A DNA stretch of 64,000 nt from Fulvivirga marina (GTDB lineage: Bacteria > Bacteroidota > Bacteroidia > Cytophagales > Cyclobacteriaceae): positions 126,763-190,762 of the forward strand of contig NZ_JAEUGD010000066.1 in NCBI RefSeq assembly GCF_016775155.1. The letters run 5' to 3'. Numbering within the stretch: the stretch's first letter is position 1; each line of letters begins with the position of its first letter. This document shows, piece after piece, positions 27,854 through 36,855 of this stretch. The translations under genes and the position numbers were made by a program. The notes under the pieces are model-generated. The model was not told where the DNA came from. It did not search any database and saw only the letters and a list, made by a program, of their open reading frames with translations.

Positions 27854-29569
27854 CTACGATGCCATCGAAGAGTCTTTATTACCATTTGCACCTGACATAA
27901 TTAGTTGAAGTAACACCGAGATCAATACAACCAAAGTGCACCCTATGGCATTATACCACAAATAACTAATCTCAAAGGTGTAGAAGCTCATAATCACGAT
28001 TAATTGAGCAATGACAGCGGCCAAAAACACTGCATTACCCTTAACGAACTTCACAAAAAAGGCCACAAGAAAAATTCCCAGGATAGTACCATAGAATATT
28101 GACCCCAAAATATTAACAGCTTCAATAAGGTTTTCTAAAAGTCGTGCAAACAGCGCAAAACTTATGGCTACCACTCCCCAAAAGGCAGTCAAAAGCTTTG
28201 ATGCTATCAAATAGTGTTTATCTGAGCCATCTTTCTTAATAAGTCTTTTATAAAAGTCAACAGAAGTTGTAGAACCCAGAGCATTAAGTTCCCCTGAGGT
28301 AGATGACATGGCTGCAGAAAAGATAACAGCCAGCAATAAACCAATTACTCCTTTAGGCAGATAATTCATAATAAATGTAAGGAATACATAATCAGAATCC
28401 TTGGTTTCTACCTCTGGGTTATGAGCCTGCAACAGGTCCTTTAACTCTCCTCTTATCTCCTTTGCTTTGGCATCACTCTGACGCACCTCAGCAGTTAATG
28501 AAGCCACTCTTTCGACCTCATCCTTATCCATCGCCACTACCAGATCTTCTAACTGCTGCTTTTTCTCTTCAAAATTCTGGCTATATGCACTTTCAAGCTG
28601 TTCCACCTCATCGCGGTATTCAGTGCTATAGATCTGTTCCATTTCCGCCTGTTTAAAAAACAATGGAGGCTGTACAAATTGATAAAATACAAATACCATT
28701 ACGCCCACAAACAGGATAAAAAACTGCATTGGCACTTTTAAAATGGCATTAAAAATCAACCCCAGCCTACTTTCAGCCACCGATGTGCCCGTCAGGTAAC
28801 GTTGCACTTGCGATTGATCCGTCCCGAAATAAGAAAGTGCGAGAAAAAGTCCCCCCGTAAGCCCGGTCCAAATGGTATACCTTCTTTCCGGGTTAAATGA
28901 AAAGTCAACAGCTTCCAGTTTCCCCATTTTACCGGCAATATGAACAGCATTATTAAAAGAAAGGTAATCAGGAAGATGATCAATGATCATAAAAAAGGCA
29001 ATAAACATTCCTGCCATTATCACTGCCATCTGATATTTCTGAGTAAGACTAACCGCTTTTGTTCCGCCTGAAACAGTATAGATAACCACCAGTATACCTG
29101 TAATTAGTATAGTCAGAGAAAGGTCCCACCTAAGCATAGTGGACAGGATAATGGCCGGCGCATATATGGTAATACCGGCTGCCAGGCCTCGCTGTACGAG
29201 AAACAAAAAAGCTCCCAAAGATCTTGTTTTCAGGTCAAACCTACTTTCCAGAAACTCATAGGCCGTATAAACCTTTAGTTTATAAAAAATAGGAATAAAC
29301 ACCGCTGAAACAATAATAATAGCTATAGGAAGCCCGAAATAATTCTGCACGAATGCCATTCCTGACTCATAGGCCAGTCCTGGGGTCGATAAAAAGGTTA
29401 TTGCACTGGCCTGAGTTGCCATAACAGACAACCCTATTGTTCCCCATTTCATTGAATTATCACCCAGCAGGTAGTCATTGATATTCTTACTACCCCTGCT
29501 CTTCCATACACCATATACAACTATAAACAATAATGTACCTAAGAGTACCGTCCAGTCAATTACGCTCAT
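27854..29569 (-). CDS. Sodium:solute symporter (SSS family)
   Basis: The 571-residue membrane protein has about 13 hydrophobic helices. Family features include KNINDYLLGDNSMKWGTIGLSVMATQASAITFLSTPG near the N-terminus, FGTDQSQVQRYLTGTS and FSAAMSSTSGELNALGSTTSVDFYKR. A charged, coiled-coil-like insert of about 80 residues (about 310-390, rich in E, K and Q) interrupts the core, as is common in Bacteroidota members of this family. It imports an unknown small solute (sugar, sialic acid or related) with sodium. Its ATG overlaps the stop of a 46-residue membrane protein gene (ATGA), and a PIG-L hydrolase gene precedes both. Confidence 0.93.
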   Translation of the reverse strand: MSVIDWTVLLGTLLFIVVYGVWKSRGSKNINDYLLGDNSMKWGTIGLSVMATQASAITFLSTPGLAYESGMAFVQNYFGLPIAIIIVSAVFIPIFYKLKVYTAYEFLESRFDLKTRSLGAFLFLVQRGLAAGITIYAPAIILSTMLRWDLSLTILITGILVVIYTVSGGTKAVSLTQKYQMAVIMAGMFIAFFMIIDHLPDYLSFNNAVHIAGKMGKLEAVDFSFNPERRYTIWTGLTGGLFLALSYFGTDQSQVQRYLTGTSVAESRLGLIFNAILKVPMQFFILFVGVMVFVFYQFVQPPLFFKQAEMEQIYSTEYRDEVEQLESAYSQNFEEKKQQLEDLVVAMDKDEVERVASLTAEVRQSDAKAKEIRGELKDLLQAHNPEVETKDSDYVFLTFIMNYLPKGVIGLLLAVIFSAAMSSTSGELNALGSTTSVDFYKRLIKKDGSDKHYLIASKLLTAFWGVVAISFALFARLLENLIEAVNILGSIFYGTILGIFLVAFFVKFVKGNAVFLAAVIAQLIVIMSFYTFEISYLWYNAIGCTLVVLISVLLQLIMSGANGNKDSSMAS

Positions 29570-29706
29570 GAATAATGATTAGTGAAAAGGTAGAAGAGTA
29601 TGATTAAAAAAACTAAGTTGCCTAACACCAGAAGATACCATCCCCTCCACCTTTTAAAGTACGGTGGTTTTTCCTCAGTATTTGAATCTTTATTGTGCTC
29701 TGTCAT
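29566..29706 (-). CDS. 46-residue single-pass membrane protein ahead of the symporter
   Basis: Minus-strand ATG at 29706-29704 opens a 46-codon frame: charged, proline-containing N-terminus (MTEHNKDSNTEEKPPYFKRW), then one hydrophobic helix (about 23-41, YLLVLGNLVFLIILFYLF). Its TGA at 29568-29566 overlaps the symporter ATG in the four bases ATGA, and its ATG lies 11 bases after the PIG-L stop. Spacing, overlap and composition make it a real gene. By analogy with small subunits of other SSS transporters (for example the DUF4212-type partner), it may assist the symporter. That is an inference. Confidence 0.78.
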   Translation of the reverse strand: MTEHNKDSNTEEKPPYFKRWRGWYLLVLGNLVFLIILFYLFTNHYS

Positions 29707-29717
29707 TGATATCCTGC

Positions 29718-32213
29718 TTAGGGTTTATGGGCCTCAGTTTTTGACTCTTTGCTTCCTAAAGAAACCAGGTTTACAAATATTCTATATGCCCCAGGAACTC
29801 CTGCAGGAAGTTCTCGAAACCACGAGAAACCTGTATAGACATAGTACCCTTCGCCATATTTTGCTATCAGTAGTCCACCATTTTTAGCACCTTCACCTTT
29901 ATCCTTACTAGACAATAGCGCTGTATAACTTTTATCCCATTTATTAGGGAAGTAAAGGCCTCGTTCCTGAACCCAGCCATCAAAGTCCTTACCAGTGATC
30001 TTATTAGGGGCACTCATAGCTGGGTGTTTTGGTTCTAGTATTTTTACTTCAGCATTTTCATCAGTAACCCGATCTCGCGATAATTCAAGAGGATAAGGAG
30101 CAAATTGATCAGTTTTTAATCTGAAGTTTGTATTATACTGTATAATAAGTGTTCCTCCCTGTTTCACATAATCAAGAAGGTCATTCATATAAAAGTTGAT
30201 GCGCTCATTGGTATTCAATGCACGCACTCCAAGAATCACTGCATCAAGCTTTGTCAGGTTTTCCGGTGTAATCTCGTCTTCCTTCATTTCCCACACCTCA
30301 TAACCTATTTCTCTCAATGCTGTAGGTATTGCATCTCCTGCTCCCTGAATATACCCTACCAGTTCTCCATACTTTTCAATATTGATCTTCACCACCTTGG
30401 CCTCCGCTTCCGGCATAAGTAGCTGGGTTGGAATATGCTCATAATTGATAGTAACCAGGCTATTATTATAGGTTTTACCATCCATTTTCATAATTGCCTT
30501 TATGGCACCCGTACTCTGTTTATCCGGCGGAGTAAGTGTGAAATAAAACTTCTCCTCTTCACCTTTAACATCAAGCTGATAACTATGCTCAGCAGGATCC
30601 ACTTTCCACCCCTCGGGCACCTGTAGTTTAAGCTTACCAGCTATTTCTCCTTTTCCTGCTTTTAAAGTCACCTCTACCTCCTTAGCTGCTGCTTTGGAAA
30701 ATATATATACAGGTTCAGAAATATTAGCAAATACCGGAGGAGCTATTACGAATGGCCTATATTGCTCTCCTTTAACAGGATCGTTCCATTTATACACTAC
30801 AGGCACAGTATAAGATATCTCCTGCCCTCCTATTTCCAGAGTAAATTTTACAGGAATAGCTGGAGTGTTTTCAGGCTTTCCGATCAATAGCTGATCATTC
30901 ACCTTATATGTACCTAATGTACCCTGCTCACGCAGCCAATAGGGCTTAGAGTATTCTTTATTCTCAGGAATATCCAGAGTGGTTTTAAATACAATATCGT
31001 TATTCTCCAACATCTCTATACTGGCAACAGTATCGGCCAGTGCATTGTATTTAACATGCTTCAGTTTAGCCGGGAACCCGGATCTGTTAATAGCCTCAAC
31101 AGTCAATGTAATTGCGTCGCCCGGAGTCACGGAATAATCATCTGCTACAACCTCCAGAAACAACCCCATAGTCGCTTTGATCAAATCATCAACCTGAGCA
31201 AGTTTTAATTCTCGCCAATACTTATTATCCAGTTTTAAAATTTCACTTCTGGCTTCGAGTAACCGAGGCATAATTGCAGTAGGATTGGTTGGATCATAAG
31301 CAGCTATGGCTTTTTCCACTATACTACCAATCTTTTCTCCACCTTTCACCCGCTTCCATGAAGTATCTACACCTTCAAAAATATCTTTCTTAGCCTCTTC
31401 ACCGGCCATATACTCCAAAAACTCAAGCTGCTCCCCCCTACTACCACTAGAACCAAAACCCTGGCTTTTGTGCTGGCTTCTACTCAATGCTGCCACTTCA
31501 GTATAAGACTTACCTAACAAGGGGTTGTATCCTCCTACATCAATGGTTAGTACACCTGGTGTCTCCGAGTTAATATCAGGACTCCACCAACGACCAGTAT
31601 TCATATACAATCGTTTAGGTTTCCAAATACTTACATGCTTCAATTGATCTGTGTACTTACTTTTATCTCCTGCTAAATTCATTGCCTCCTCTGCCATGAT
31701 TGCTGAGGTAGTATGATGACCATGCCCAGCACGCTTATCAGGAGGGAAACGGGTAATAATCACATCCGGGCGAAAATTTCTGTACACCCAAACTACGTCT
31801 GAAAGGATTTGCTCTCTATTCCATATTTCCTGAGTTTCCTCTGTAGATTTCGAATAGCCAAAATCATTAGCTCTCGAAAAGTATTGCTGCCCTCCATCTA
31901 TCCGTCGTGCTGCGAGCAGCTCCTGCGTTCTGATTACCCCAAGGGCTTCCCTAATCTCCGGCCCTACAAGGTTTTGACCACCGTCTCCACGGGTAAGTGA
32001 TAGATAAGCCGTATTGGCAAGCCTTTCATTAGACAGGTAAGATATCAACCTCGTATTTTCATCATCGGGATGTGCCGCTACATACAAGGCATTGCCTAAA
32101 AAGTTGAGTTTTTTCAGTTTAAGCAAAATATCAGCAGCATTGGGTTTTTCGGGTTTCTGGGCTTCTGCGGTAAACACCACACAAAGCAGTAACAGCAGGT
32201 ATACTTTTCTCAT
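29718..32213 (-). CDS. PIG-L family deacetylase-like protein, large secreted form
   Basis: The 831-residue protein has a signal peptide (ending FTAEAQ). Its N-terminal PIG-L domain (about 25-290) has the zinc motif AAHPDDENTRL (HPDDE), then SLTRGDGGQN and the His-rich segment RAGHGHHTTSAIMAEEA. Beta-sandwich regions fill the middle (about 350-600) and the C-terminus (about 610-820) resembles a ThuA/glutamine amidotransferase-like Rossmann domain (LDAVILGVRALNTNERI). PIG-L enzymes remove acetyl from N-acetylglucosamine-like groups. This secreted, multidomain form is common in Bacteroidota and its substrate is unknown. It precedes a small membrane protein and an SSS symporter, so it may release a product that is then imported. 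Confidence 0.88.
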   Translation of the reverse strand: MRKVYLLLLLCVVFTAEAQKPEKPNAADILLKLKKLNFLGNALYVAAHPDDENTRLISYLSNERLANTAYLSLTRGDGGQNLVGPEIREALGVIRTQELLAARRIDGGQQYFSRANDFGYSKSTEETQEIWNREQILSDVVWVYRNFRPDVIITRFPPDKRAGHGHHTTSAIMAEEAMNLAGDKSKYTDQLKHVSIWKPKRLYMNTGRWWSPDINSETPGVLTIDVGGYNPLLGKSYTEVAALSRSQHKSQGFGSSGSRGEQLEFLEYMAGEEAKKDIFEGVDTSWKRVKGGEKIGSIVEKAIAAYDPTNPTAIMPRLLEARSEILKLDNKYWRELKLAQVDDLIKATMGLFLEVVADDYSVTPGDAITLTVEAINRSGFPAKLKHVKYNALADTVASIEMLENNDIVFKTTLDIPENKEYSKPYWLREQGTLGTYKVNDQLLIGKPENTPAIPVKFTLEIGGQEISYTVPVVYKWNDPVKGEQYRPFVIAPPVFANISEPVYIFSKAAAKEVEVTLKAGKGEIAGKLKLQVPEGWKVDPAEHSYQLDVKGEEEKFYFTLTPPDKQSTGAIKAIMKMDGKTYNNSLVTINYEHIPTQLLMPEAEAKVVKINIEKYGELVGYIQGAGDAIPTALREIGYEVWEMKEDEITPENLTKLDAVILGVRALNTNERINFYMNDLLDYVKQGGTLIIQYNTNFRLKTDQFAPYPLELSRDRVTDENAEVKILEPKHPAMSAPNKITGKDFDGWVQERGLYFPNKWDKSYTALLSSKDKGEGAKNGGLLIAKYGEGYYVYTGFSWFRELPAGVPGAYRIFVNLVSLGSKESKTEAHKP

Positions 32214-32500
32214 AAACTTTTTTATTGAATGTACGCATACTTCAACACCGAATAAGCGATGAATCTTATGAAGTCAACGCGACAATTAATACTCCAATAG
32301 CATTTTGTAAAACATTAACGCTAACGGCTGCAAAGATTAAAGGTTTGGGGAACAATTCAAGAAAAAGACCAAAAATTACAGGAGTGGCTCTACATAAAGA
32401 AGAAACTCAAAGGGAACAATATTTCCGCTGTTGACCACTGACCCCTGAAAAGAACTATCTGGCTTTTTAAAGTTACCAAATCAACCTACCTTAGAATGGT

Positions 32501-34798
32501 ATGAAGTATTTTCTTATTACAGATATAATATTGCTTATGCAATGGTTCTTTTATAGTTGCTCCTTTGGTCAAACTATTTCTGGCCAGGTGTTGGATGCTA
32601 CACACAATGAGCCTTTGCCCAATGCTTCAGTGATTACATTGGATGATAATACTTGTACAATAACCGATGAAAAAGGATACTTTACTTTACAAATGCTGCA
32701 CAACGGCTCTGTAACTATTCAAATATCCCATTTGGGGTATATTTCAGAAAAAAAACATGCCAGAGCCGGTGATTTTGTTAAGTTTACCCTCAAAACTTCA
32801 GAAACCAACCTCAGAGAGGTTATTGTTAAATCCTCTCAGGTTGCAGAAGCTTACAGTGAAGTACCCGGAGTTGTTAACCTGATAACACGCAAGCAACTCC
32901 GGCAAAATAATGAAGCCTCCCCCGCTCCCGTATTCAATCAAATTCCTGGTGTGTATATGCATTCAGGCAGCCTAAACACCAATAGAATTACGATCCGCGG
33001 TGTAGGTGCCCGCACTCCATATGGCACAAACAAAGTCCGCGCATATTATGACGATATCCCGCTGACCTCCGGTGAAGGGGAAACCACTGTTGAAGATATT
33101 GATTTAGCAGCTATCCAGCGTATTGAGGTTATCAAAGGACCCAGTTCAAGTGTATATGGAAGCGGTTTAGGTGGCACAATAAACCTCACCTCTCTACAAG
33201 CTGATAACAAGAACACCCTATCCTCTAAAAGCACCATCGGATCATATGGTTTTTTTAGAACAAACTCCAGAGCAGAGTTAGCAGGAGAACACAACCAACT
33301 TAATTTAATGTATTCCACTACACACACGGATGGTTACAGGCAAAATAGCGAGTACGATCGGCGGTCATTCATTTTTACATCGAAGTCCTCCCCCAACCCA
33401 CATACCATGATTTCTGTTTTGGGACTTTACACTCACCTGAAAGCTTATATTCCAAGCTCAATTAATGAAGAAACATTTAAAACTTCGCCTTCCTCCGCTG
33501 CCATTAACTGGTATCAGGCACAAGGATACGAGATGTACAACAAAGCCAATGTAGGCATCTCATATCACTCCGATATTACCAGCAACCTGAAAAGCACTAC
33601 CAGTACCTTTTTAACTTTTCGTAATGCTGACGAACCCAGGCCTTTTAACATTTTAAAAGAAAGCACAGTGGCCACCGGGTTGAGATCAAAATTAATGTGG
33701 GATACCAAAGTATTACAAAGGGAGATGACCTGGAGCGCTGGTTTTGAGTATTTCAGCGATTGGTACCAATGGTCAACCTATGAAAATCAATATAAACAGT
33801 ACCCGGGAACCGGCAGTAGACCAGGTAGTATACTCAGCGACAATAAAGAGCATAGGTATTATTACAATCTCTTTGCCCAACTCGATTGGACGATTACACA
33901 AAAACTATCACTCCAGACCGGCATCAATAACAACAAAACTACCTATGAATTAATTGACCTATATGCAGATAGTCTTGATCAATCAGGAAAGTATAGTTTT
34001 AATACTACCTGGTCTCCGAGAGTAGGTATAGTTTATCACATTAAAAATGGACATAGCATCTATACTTCAGTGAGTCATGGATTCTCGCCTCCCAGTGTAG
34101 CTGAAACACTCACCCCGGAAGGAAGTATAAATACTAATATTCAACCCGAATCTGGCTGGAACTATGAAATTGGAAGTAAAGATTCCTGGTTAAACGACCG
34201 GCTGTACACCGAACTTTCAGTGTATCGAATGAATATTAAAAACTTGCTTGTAGCTCAACGAACTGGACCCGACACTTATGTTGGAGTAAATGCAGGTAAG
34301 ACTTTACATCAGGGGCTGGAGATTCTCATTCATATGGATTTAGTCAAAAACAGTCCATGGACTGTCAGGCCATTCCTCTCTGCTACACTCATGGATTATC
34401 GCTTTGACGACTTCATTAGCGAAGAAATAGACTATTCCGGAAATGATCTTACCGGAGTACCATCACATGTATTTAATTTTGGAATTGACGTAGATTCTGA
34501 AATCGGCTTATATATTTATGGTAATTACCAATCTACAGGAGATATACCCCTCAATGATGCCAACAGCTTGTACAGTAACAGCTACTCATTAATCAATCTC
34601 AAAACCGGCTATAAGAGGCGGTTTCAAGAAAGTTTTCAGTTTGACATCAGTATGGGGGTCAACAATCTGCTGGACGAAAACTATGCTTCCATGGTATTGG
34701 TCAACGCAGTCGGATTTGGAGGTTCCGCTCCCAGGTATTACTATCCGGGTTTGCCCAGGAATTATTACATAGCTCTAGAGCTCAGCTATAATTTTTAG
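32501..34798 (+). CDS. TonB-dependent outer-membrane receptor
   Basis: The 765-residue protein has a signal peptide (about 1-23), a carboxypeptidase-regulatory-like N-terminal domain (about 27-110; ISGQVLDATHNEPLPNASVITLDD), a plug domain (about 120-235; VFNQIPGVYMHSGSLNTNRITIRGVGARTPYG, IQRIEVIKGPSSSVYGSGLGGTINL) and a 22-strand-type barrel that ends with aromatic F765 (ALELSYNF). It takes up an unknown ligand using TonB energy. The length and the plug sequence resemble siderophore/iron-complex receptors more than SusC, and no SusD partner is adjacent. The 287-base upstream region shows no obvious Fur box to my eye. It appears to be a single gene. Confidence 0.92.
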   Translation: MKYFLITDIILLMQWFFYSCSFGQTISGQVLDATHNEPLPNASVITLDDNTCTITDEKGYFTLQMLHNGSVTIQISHLGYISEKKHARAGDFVKFTLKTSETNLREVIVKSSQVAEAYSEVPGVVNLITRKQLRQNNEASPAPVFNQIPGVYMHSGSLNTNRITIRGVGARTPYGTNKVRAYYDDIPLTSGEGETTVEDIDLAAIQRIEVIKGPSSSVYGSGLGGTINLTSLQADNKNTLSSKSTIGSYGFFRTNSRAELAGEHNQLNLMYSTTHTDGYRQNSEYDRRSFIFTSKSSPNPHTMISVLGLYTHLKAYIPSSINEETFKTSPSSAAINWYQAQGYEMYNKANVGISYHSDITSNLKSTTSTFLTFRNADEPRPFNILKESTVATGLRSKLMWDTKVLQREMTWSAGFEYFSDWYQWSTYENQYKQYPGTGSRPGSILSDNKEHRYYYNLFAQLDWTITQKLSLQTGINNNKTTYELIDLYADSLDQSGKYSFNTTWSPRVGIVYHIKNGHSIYTSVSHGFSPPSVAETLTPEGSINTNIQPESGWNYEIGSKDSWLNDRLYTELSVYRMNIKNLLVAQRTGPDTYVGVNAGKTLHQGLEILIHMDLVKNSPWTVRPFLSATLMDYRFDDFISEEIDYSGNDLTGVPSHVFNFGIDVDSEIGLYIYGNYQSTGDIPLNDANSLYSNSYSLINLKTGYKRRFQESFQFDISMGVNNLLDENYASMVLVNAVGFGGSAPRYYYPGLPRNYYIALELSYNF

Positions 34799-34969
34799 AA
34801 GGACAACTTCTCCTTTACAATTGCTCTATTGCAAAAGCTTAATTCTCACTCTATAAAGACAAACAAAAAAGTGGGTACTGAAGCCGTTGTAAAAACCCCG
34901 GCAGCTGAATTAGTTTGGCGCATTAGGAAGGTTGAATATCATAAATAGCTTATTAATACAATAAAGTCC

Positions 34970-35869
34970 TCAATCTTCCCAACAACATTTTTTATACTTT
35001 AAACCGCTACCACAAGGACAAACATCGTTCCTCCCCACATCTTCCTTTTTCTTAAATGATGATCTATCAATTACAGCTGTCATATCTTGATTAAAAATTT
35101 GGGACAATGTTTGATACAAGTCCGGGTGTTTTTTCTTCATCAAATGTGGACGTTCAAAAAAATATTCGCCTGCCACAGCAAAGAACTCCTGCCGATTTGT
35201 AGCCCCATAAGGATTGATATCCGATTGGTTCATCAAAATATCGTCCGTTTTTTCTTTAACAAATTCTAACCACGGTAATGAATATGCTTTGTCTTCATAC
35301 CCAGGAGGAATGCCGTCCACCTCTCCTGTTTCTTTATCGAACAAATGTACAAATTCATGAATTCCCACATTCTTCTTATCATTTGAAATGTCGAAACCTA
35401 AATGCATTGAAGGTTTTGATAATATCATTTTACCTTCCATAGCTCCACTCCCAACCATACCAGTAATAATCTCTTCTTTACTCCCAATGTTGAAGCTTCT
35501 ATCAAATGAATCCGGGTACAACAATACCTCATCGAGATGTTTATAAGTCCATGCAGGAAAACCAAATAAAGGTATTGTTGCACTACTCGCCACTAGTAAC
35601 CTATCTTCCAAAGTAACTTCACATTGCACTCCGGTGATCCTTACTACAGAAAGAAAGTTTTGAATATCTCCTTCAAACTGTAGCCGCTGTTCATTATTCA
35701 GGTTTCGATAGAAATGAACCTTATCTAACAATAACCTTTTCCACCGTTCTGGAGTTGGCTGAAGTTTCGTAGGCGTGGTGGTTAGTTTCTTTTTATGAAA
35801 TACCAAATATGCAACAGTAGCGACTACAATAATTATTATAAGGAGTACTTCCATGAAGCATAAATACAT
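34970..35869 (-). CDS. MtfA-like M90 zinc peptidase with C-terminal SEC-C motif
   Basis: From ATG 35869 the protein is 299 residues. A TTG one codon earlier and an ATG at 35854 are alternatives; the last gives the membrane helix (MEVLLIIIIVVATVAYLVF) directly. The core matches the MtfA family: WKRLLLDKVHFYRNLNNEQRLQFEGDIQNFL, the zinc site VGIHEFVHLFDKETGEVDGIP (HExxH) and the third-ligand region QEFFAVAGEYFFERP. The last 22 residues (GRNDVCPCGSGLKYKKCC) are a SEC-C zinc motif with four cysteines. E. coli MtfA binds the Mlc repressor and has aminopeptidase activity. The role here is unknown. No neighbour on the same strand suggests a partner. Confidence 0.9.
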   Translation of the reverse strand: MYLCFMEVLLIIIIVVATVAYLVFHKKKLTTTPTKLQPTPERWKRLLLDKVHFYRNLNNEQRLQFEGDIQNFLSVVRITGVQCEVTLEDRLLVASSATIPLFGFPAWTYKHLDEVLLYPDSFDRSFNIGSKEEIITGMVGSGAMEGKMILSKPSMHLGFDISNDKKNVGIHEFVHLFDKETGEVDGIPPGYEDKAYSLPWLEFVKEKTDDILMNQSDINPYGATNRQEFFAVAGEYFFERPHLMKKKHPDLYQTLSQIFNQDMTAVIDRSSFKKKEDVGRNDVCPCGSGLKYKKCCWED

Positions 35870-36235
35870 CAAAAAGAACTATAAATAGATATAAAACCCC
35901 TAATAAATCTGCGTGTGAATATAATCATCGTGGCGCACAGCATGACAACCATGAAAACAAATATTGATGTAACCATTTAGGTTCCAACGTTGTTTAAGGT
36001 GAGGTTCAATAAAAAGTTTTGATATTTTCCAACCAGTAAAACACTCAATATTAAAACTTTACAGTTTATTAAAGAATCCTATTCATTAATAAACTGTAAA
36101 GTTTTATAAACGGGTATAACTTAATTTCAATAGCACAATAGCATTTCCAGCCACTATAAACCGTTTATAAATTGGCATTACCCAATTTCCTACCTTCACT
36201 ATGATATAAATGAATAATTAAAACGTAGGTTACAA
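35870..36235. other. Intergenic stretch with a long inverted repeat
   Basis: There is no convincing coding frame in these 366 bases. It contains the perfect inverted repeat at 36052-36106 and lies directly before the PRPP synthetase remnant. The rest is AT-rich with no other structure that I can support. Confidence 0.5.
36052..36106. repeat. Perfect 20-bp inverted repeat
   Basis: The 20 bases at 36052-36071 (TAAAACTTTACAGTTTATTA) are the exact reverse complement of 36087-36106, with a 15-base spacer. As RNA it would form a long AT-rich hairpin. There is no T-tract of terminator type directly after it on either strand, so its role is open: terminator, operator or remains of a mobile element end. 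Confidence 0.85.
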
Positions 36236-36598
36236 GGAGACAAAACCGAAGTCAGTGCCGTGAATGCCGATGTCAACGGAAAAAACAGTTATCATCTATG
36301 ATGACCTGATCCGTTCAGGAGGAAATATTGTTAATGCTGCAAAACCTATAAAGACGCAGGTGCAGGAGACATTTATGTAATTACCACACACGGCTTATTC
36401 ATCAATGATGGGTTAAACAAGCTAAAAAATTCAGGATTAATTAAGAAAGTAATATGCTCCGATACCCATATGAATACTCAAACTATTAATGATGAGCTTT
36501 TAAAGGTGAGGTCTATTGCTAATCTGATTTCGGATCGTATAAAAAAAAGTGGAAGTGCGTACAACTTCAGAGTTCCAACTATAAAACACCATAAATGA
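36236..36598 (+). pseudogene. Frameshifted C-terminal remnant of a ribose-phosphate pyrophosphokinase
   Basis: Translation gives GDKTEVSAVNADVNGK, then after a one-base frame change TVIIYDDLIRSGGNIVNAA, then after a second change in the opposite direction KTYKDAGAGDIYVITTHGLF and SGLIKKVICSDTHMNTQ, ending at TGA 36596-36598. This is the C-terminal half of a PRPP synthetase: the IYDDLIRSGG segment is the PRPP-binding loop and CSDTH the conserved end motif. There is one extra A in the A-run near 36279-36284 and one missing A near 36344. No N-terminal half is visible upstream. The gene is dead unless the frame changes are sequencing errors in A-runs. The intact copy must be elsewhere in the genome. 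Confidence 0.8.
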
Positions 36599-36606
36599 CC
36601 TATAAA

Positions 36607-36643
36607 CAAAAAAACCTCTCTAAATCAAATTAGAGAGGTTTTT
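36607..36643. terminator. Intrinsic terminator after tRNA-Thr
   Basis: AACCTCTCTA (36613-36622) pairs perfectly with TAGAGAGGTT (36631-36640) around eight loop bases, with A-run before and T-run after. On the minus strand it ends with seven T about 12 bases after the tRNA 3' end, so it should terminate the tRNA-Thr transcript. It also faces the remnant gene on the plus strand. Confidence 0.9.
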
Positions 36644-36654
36644 CTTGCTATTAG

Positions 36655-36728
36655 AGCCCCCAGTCGGATTCGAACCAACGACCTACTGATTACAAGTCAG
36701 TTGCTCTGGCCAACTGAGCTATGGAGGC
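36655..36728 (-). tRNA. tRNA-Thr(TGT)
   Basis: The minus strand folds into a 74-base cloverleaf. The acceptor stem pairs GCCTCCA (36728-36722) with TGGGGGC (36662-36656), including one T-G wobble. The D arm is GCTCAGTTGGCCAGAGC, the anticodon arm is ACTGA-CTTGTAA-TCAGT with anticodon TGT, and the T arm contains the GGTTCGAATCC motif. The discriminator base is T and CCA is not encoded, as usual in Bacteroidota. Confidence 0.97.
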
Positions 36729-36796
36729 TTTAATTTTTCTTAATTTTCTTTCCCTTTTCCTCTCACTTTTTGAGTGGTTGTTGTTGTAAGGGATTG

Positions 36797-36827
36797 CAAA
36801 TGTAGTGTACTGATTTTTAAATACAAA
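36797..36827 (-). promoter_or_regulatory. Bacteroidota-type promoter of tRNA-Thr
   Basis: On the minus strand TTTG (36827-36824) and TACATTTG (36804-36797) are separated by 19 bases and match the -33 TTG and -7 TAnnTTTG consensus. Transcription would start near 36790, about 60 bases ahead of the tRNA. Confidence 0.65.
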
Positions 36828-36855
36828 TTTTCAGAAGGAAAAAATTTAAAAAAAA

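Noticed and set aside
34799-34948. About 50 codons open in frame after the TonB receptor stop
   Set aside because: The receptor already ends with the expected terminal phenylalanine strand; the extra part has no pattern and is probably chance.
36607-36728. tRNA plus nearby inverted repeat and pseudogene as an integrated element with attachment sites
   Set aside because: No integrase and no repeat of the tRNA 3' end were seen in the window.
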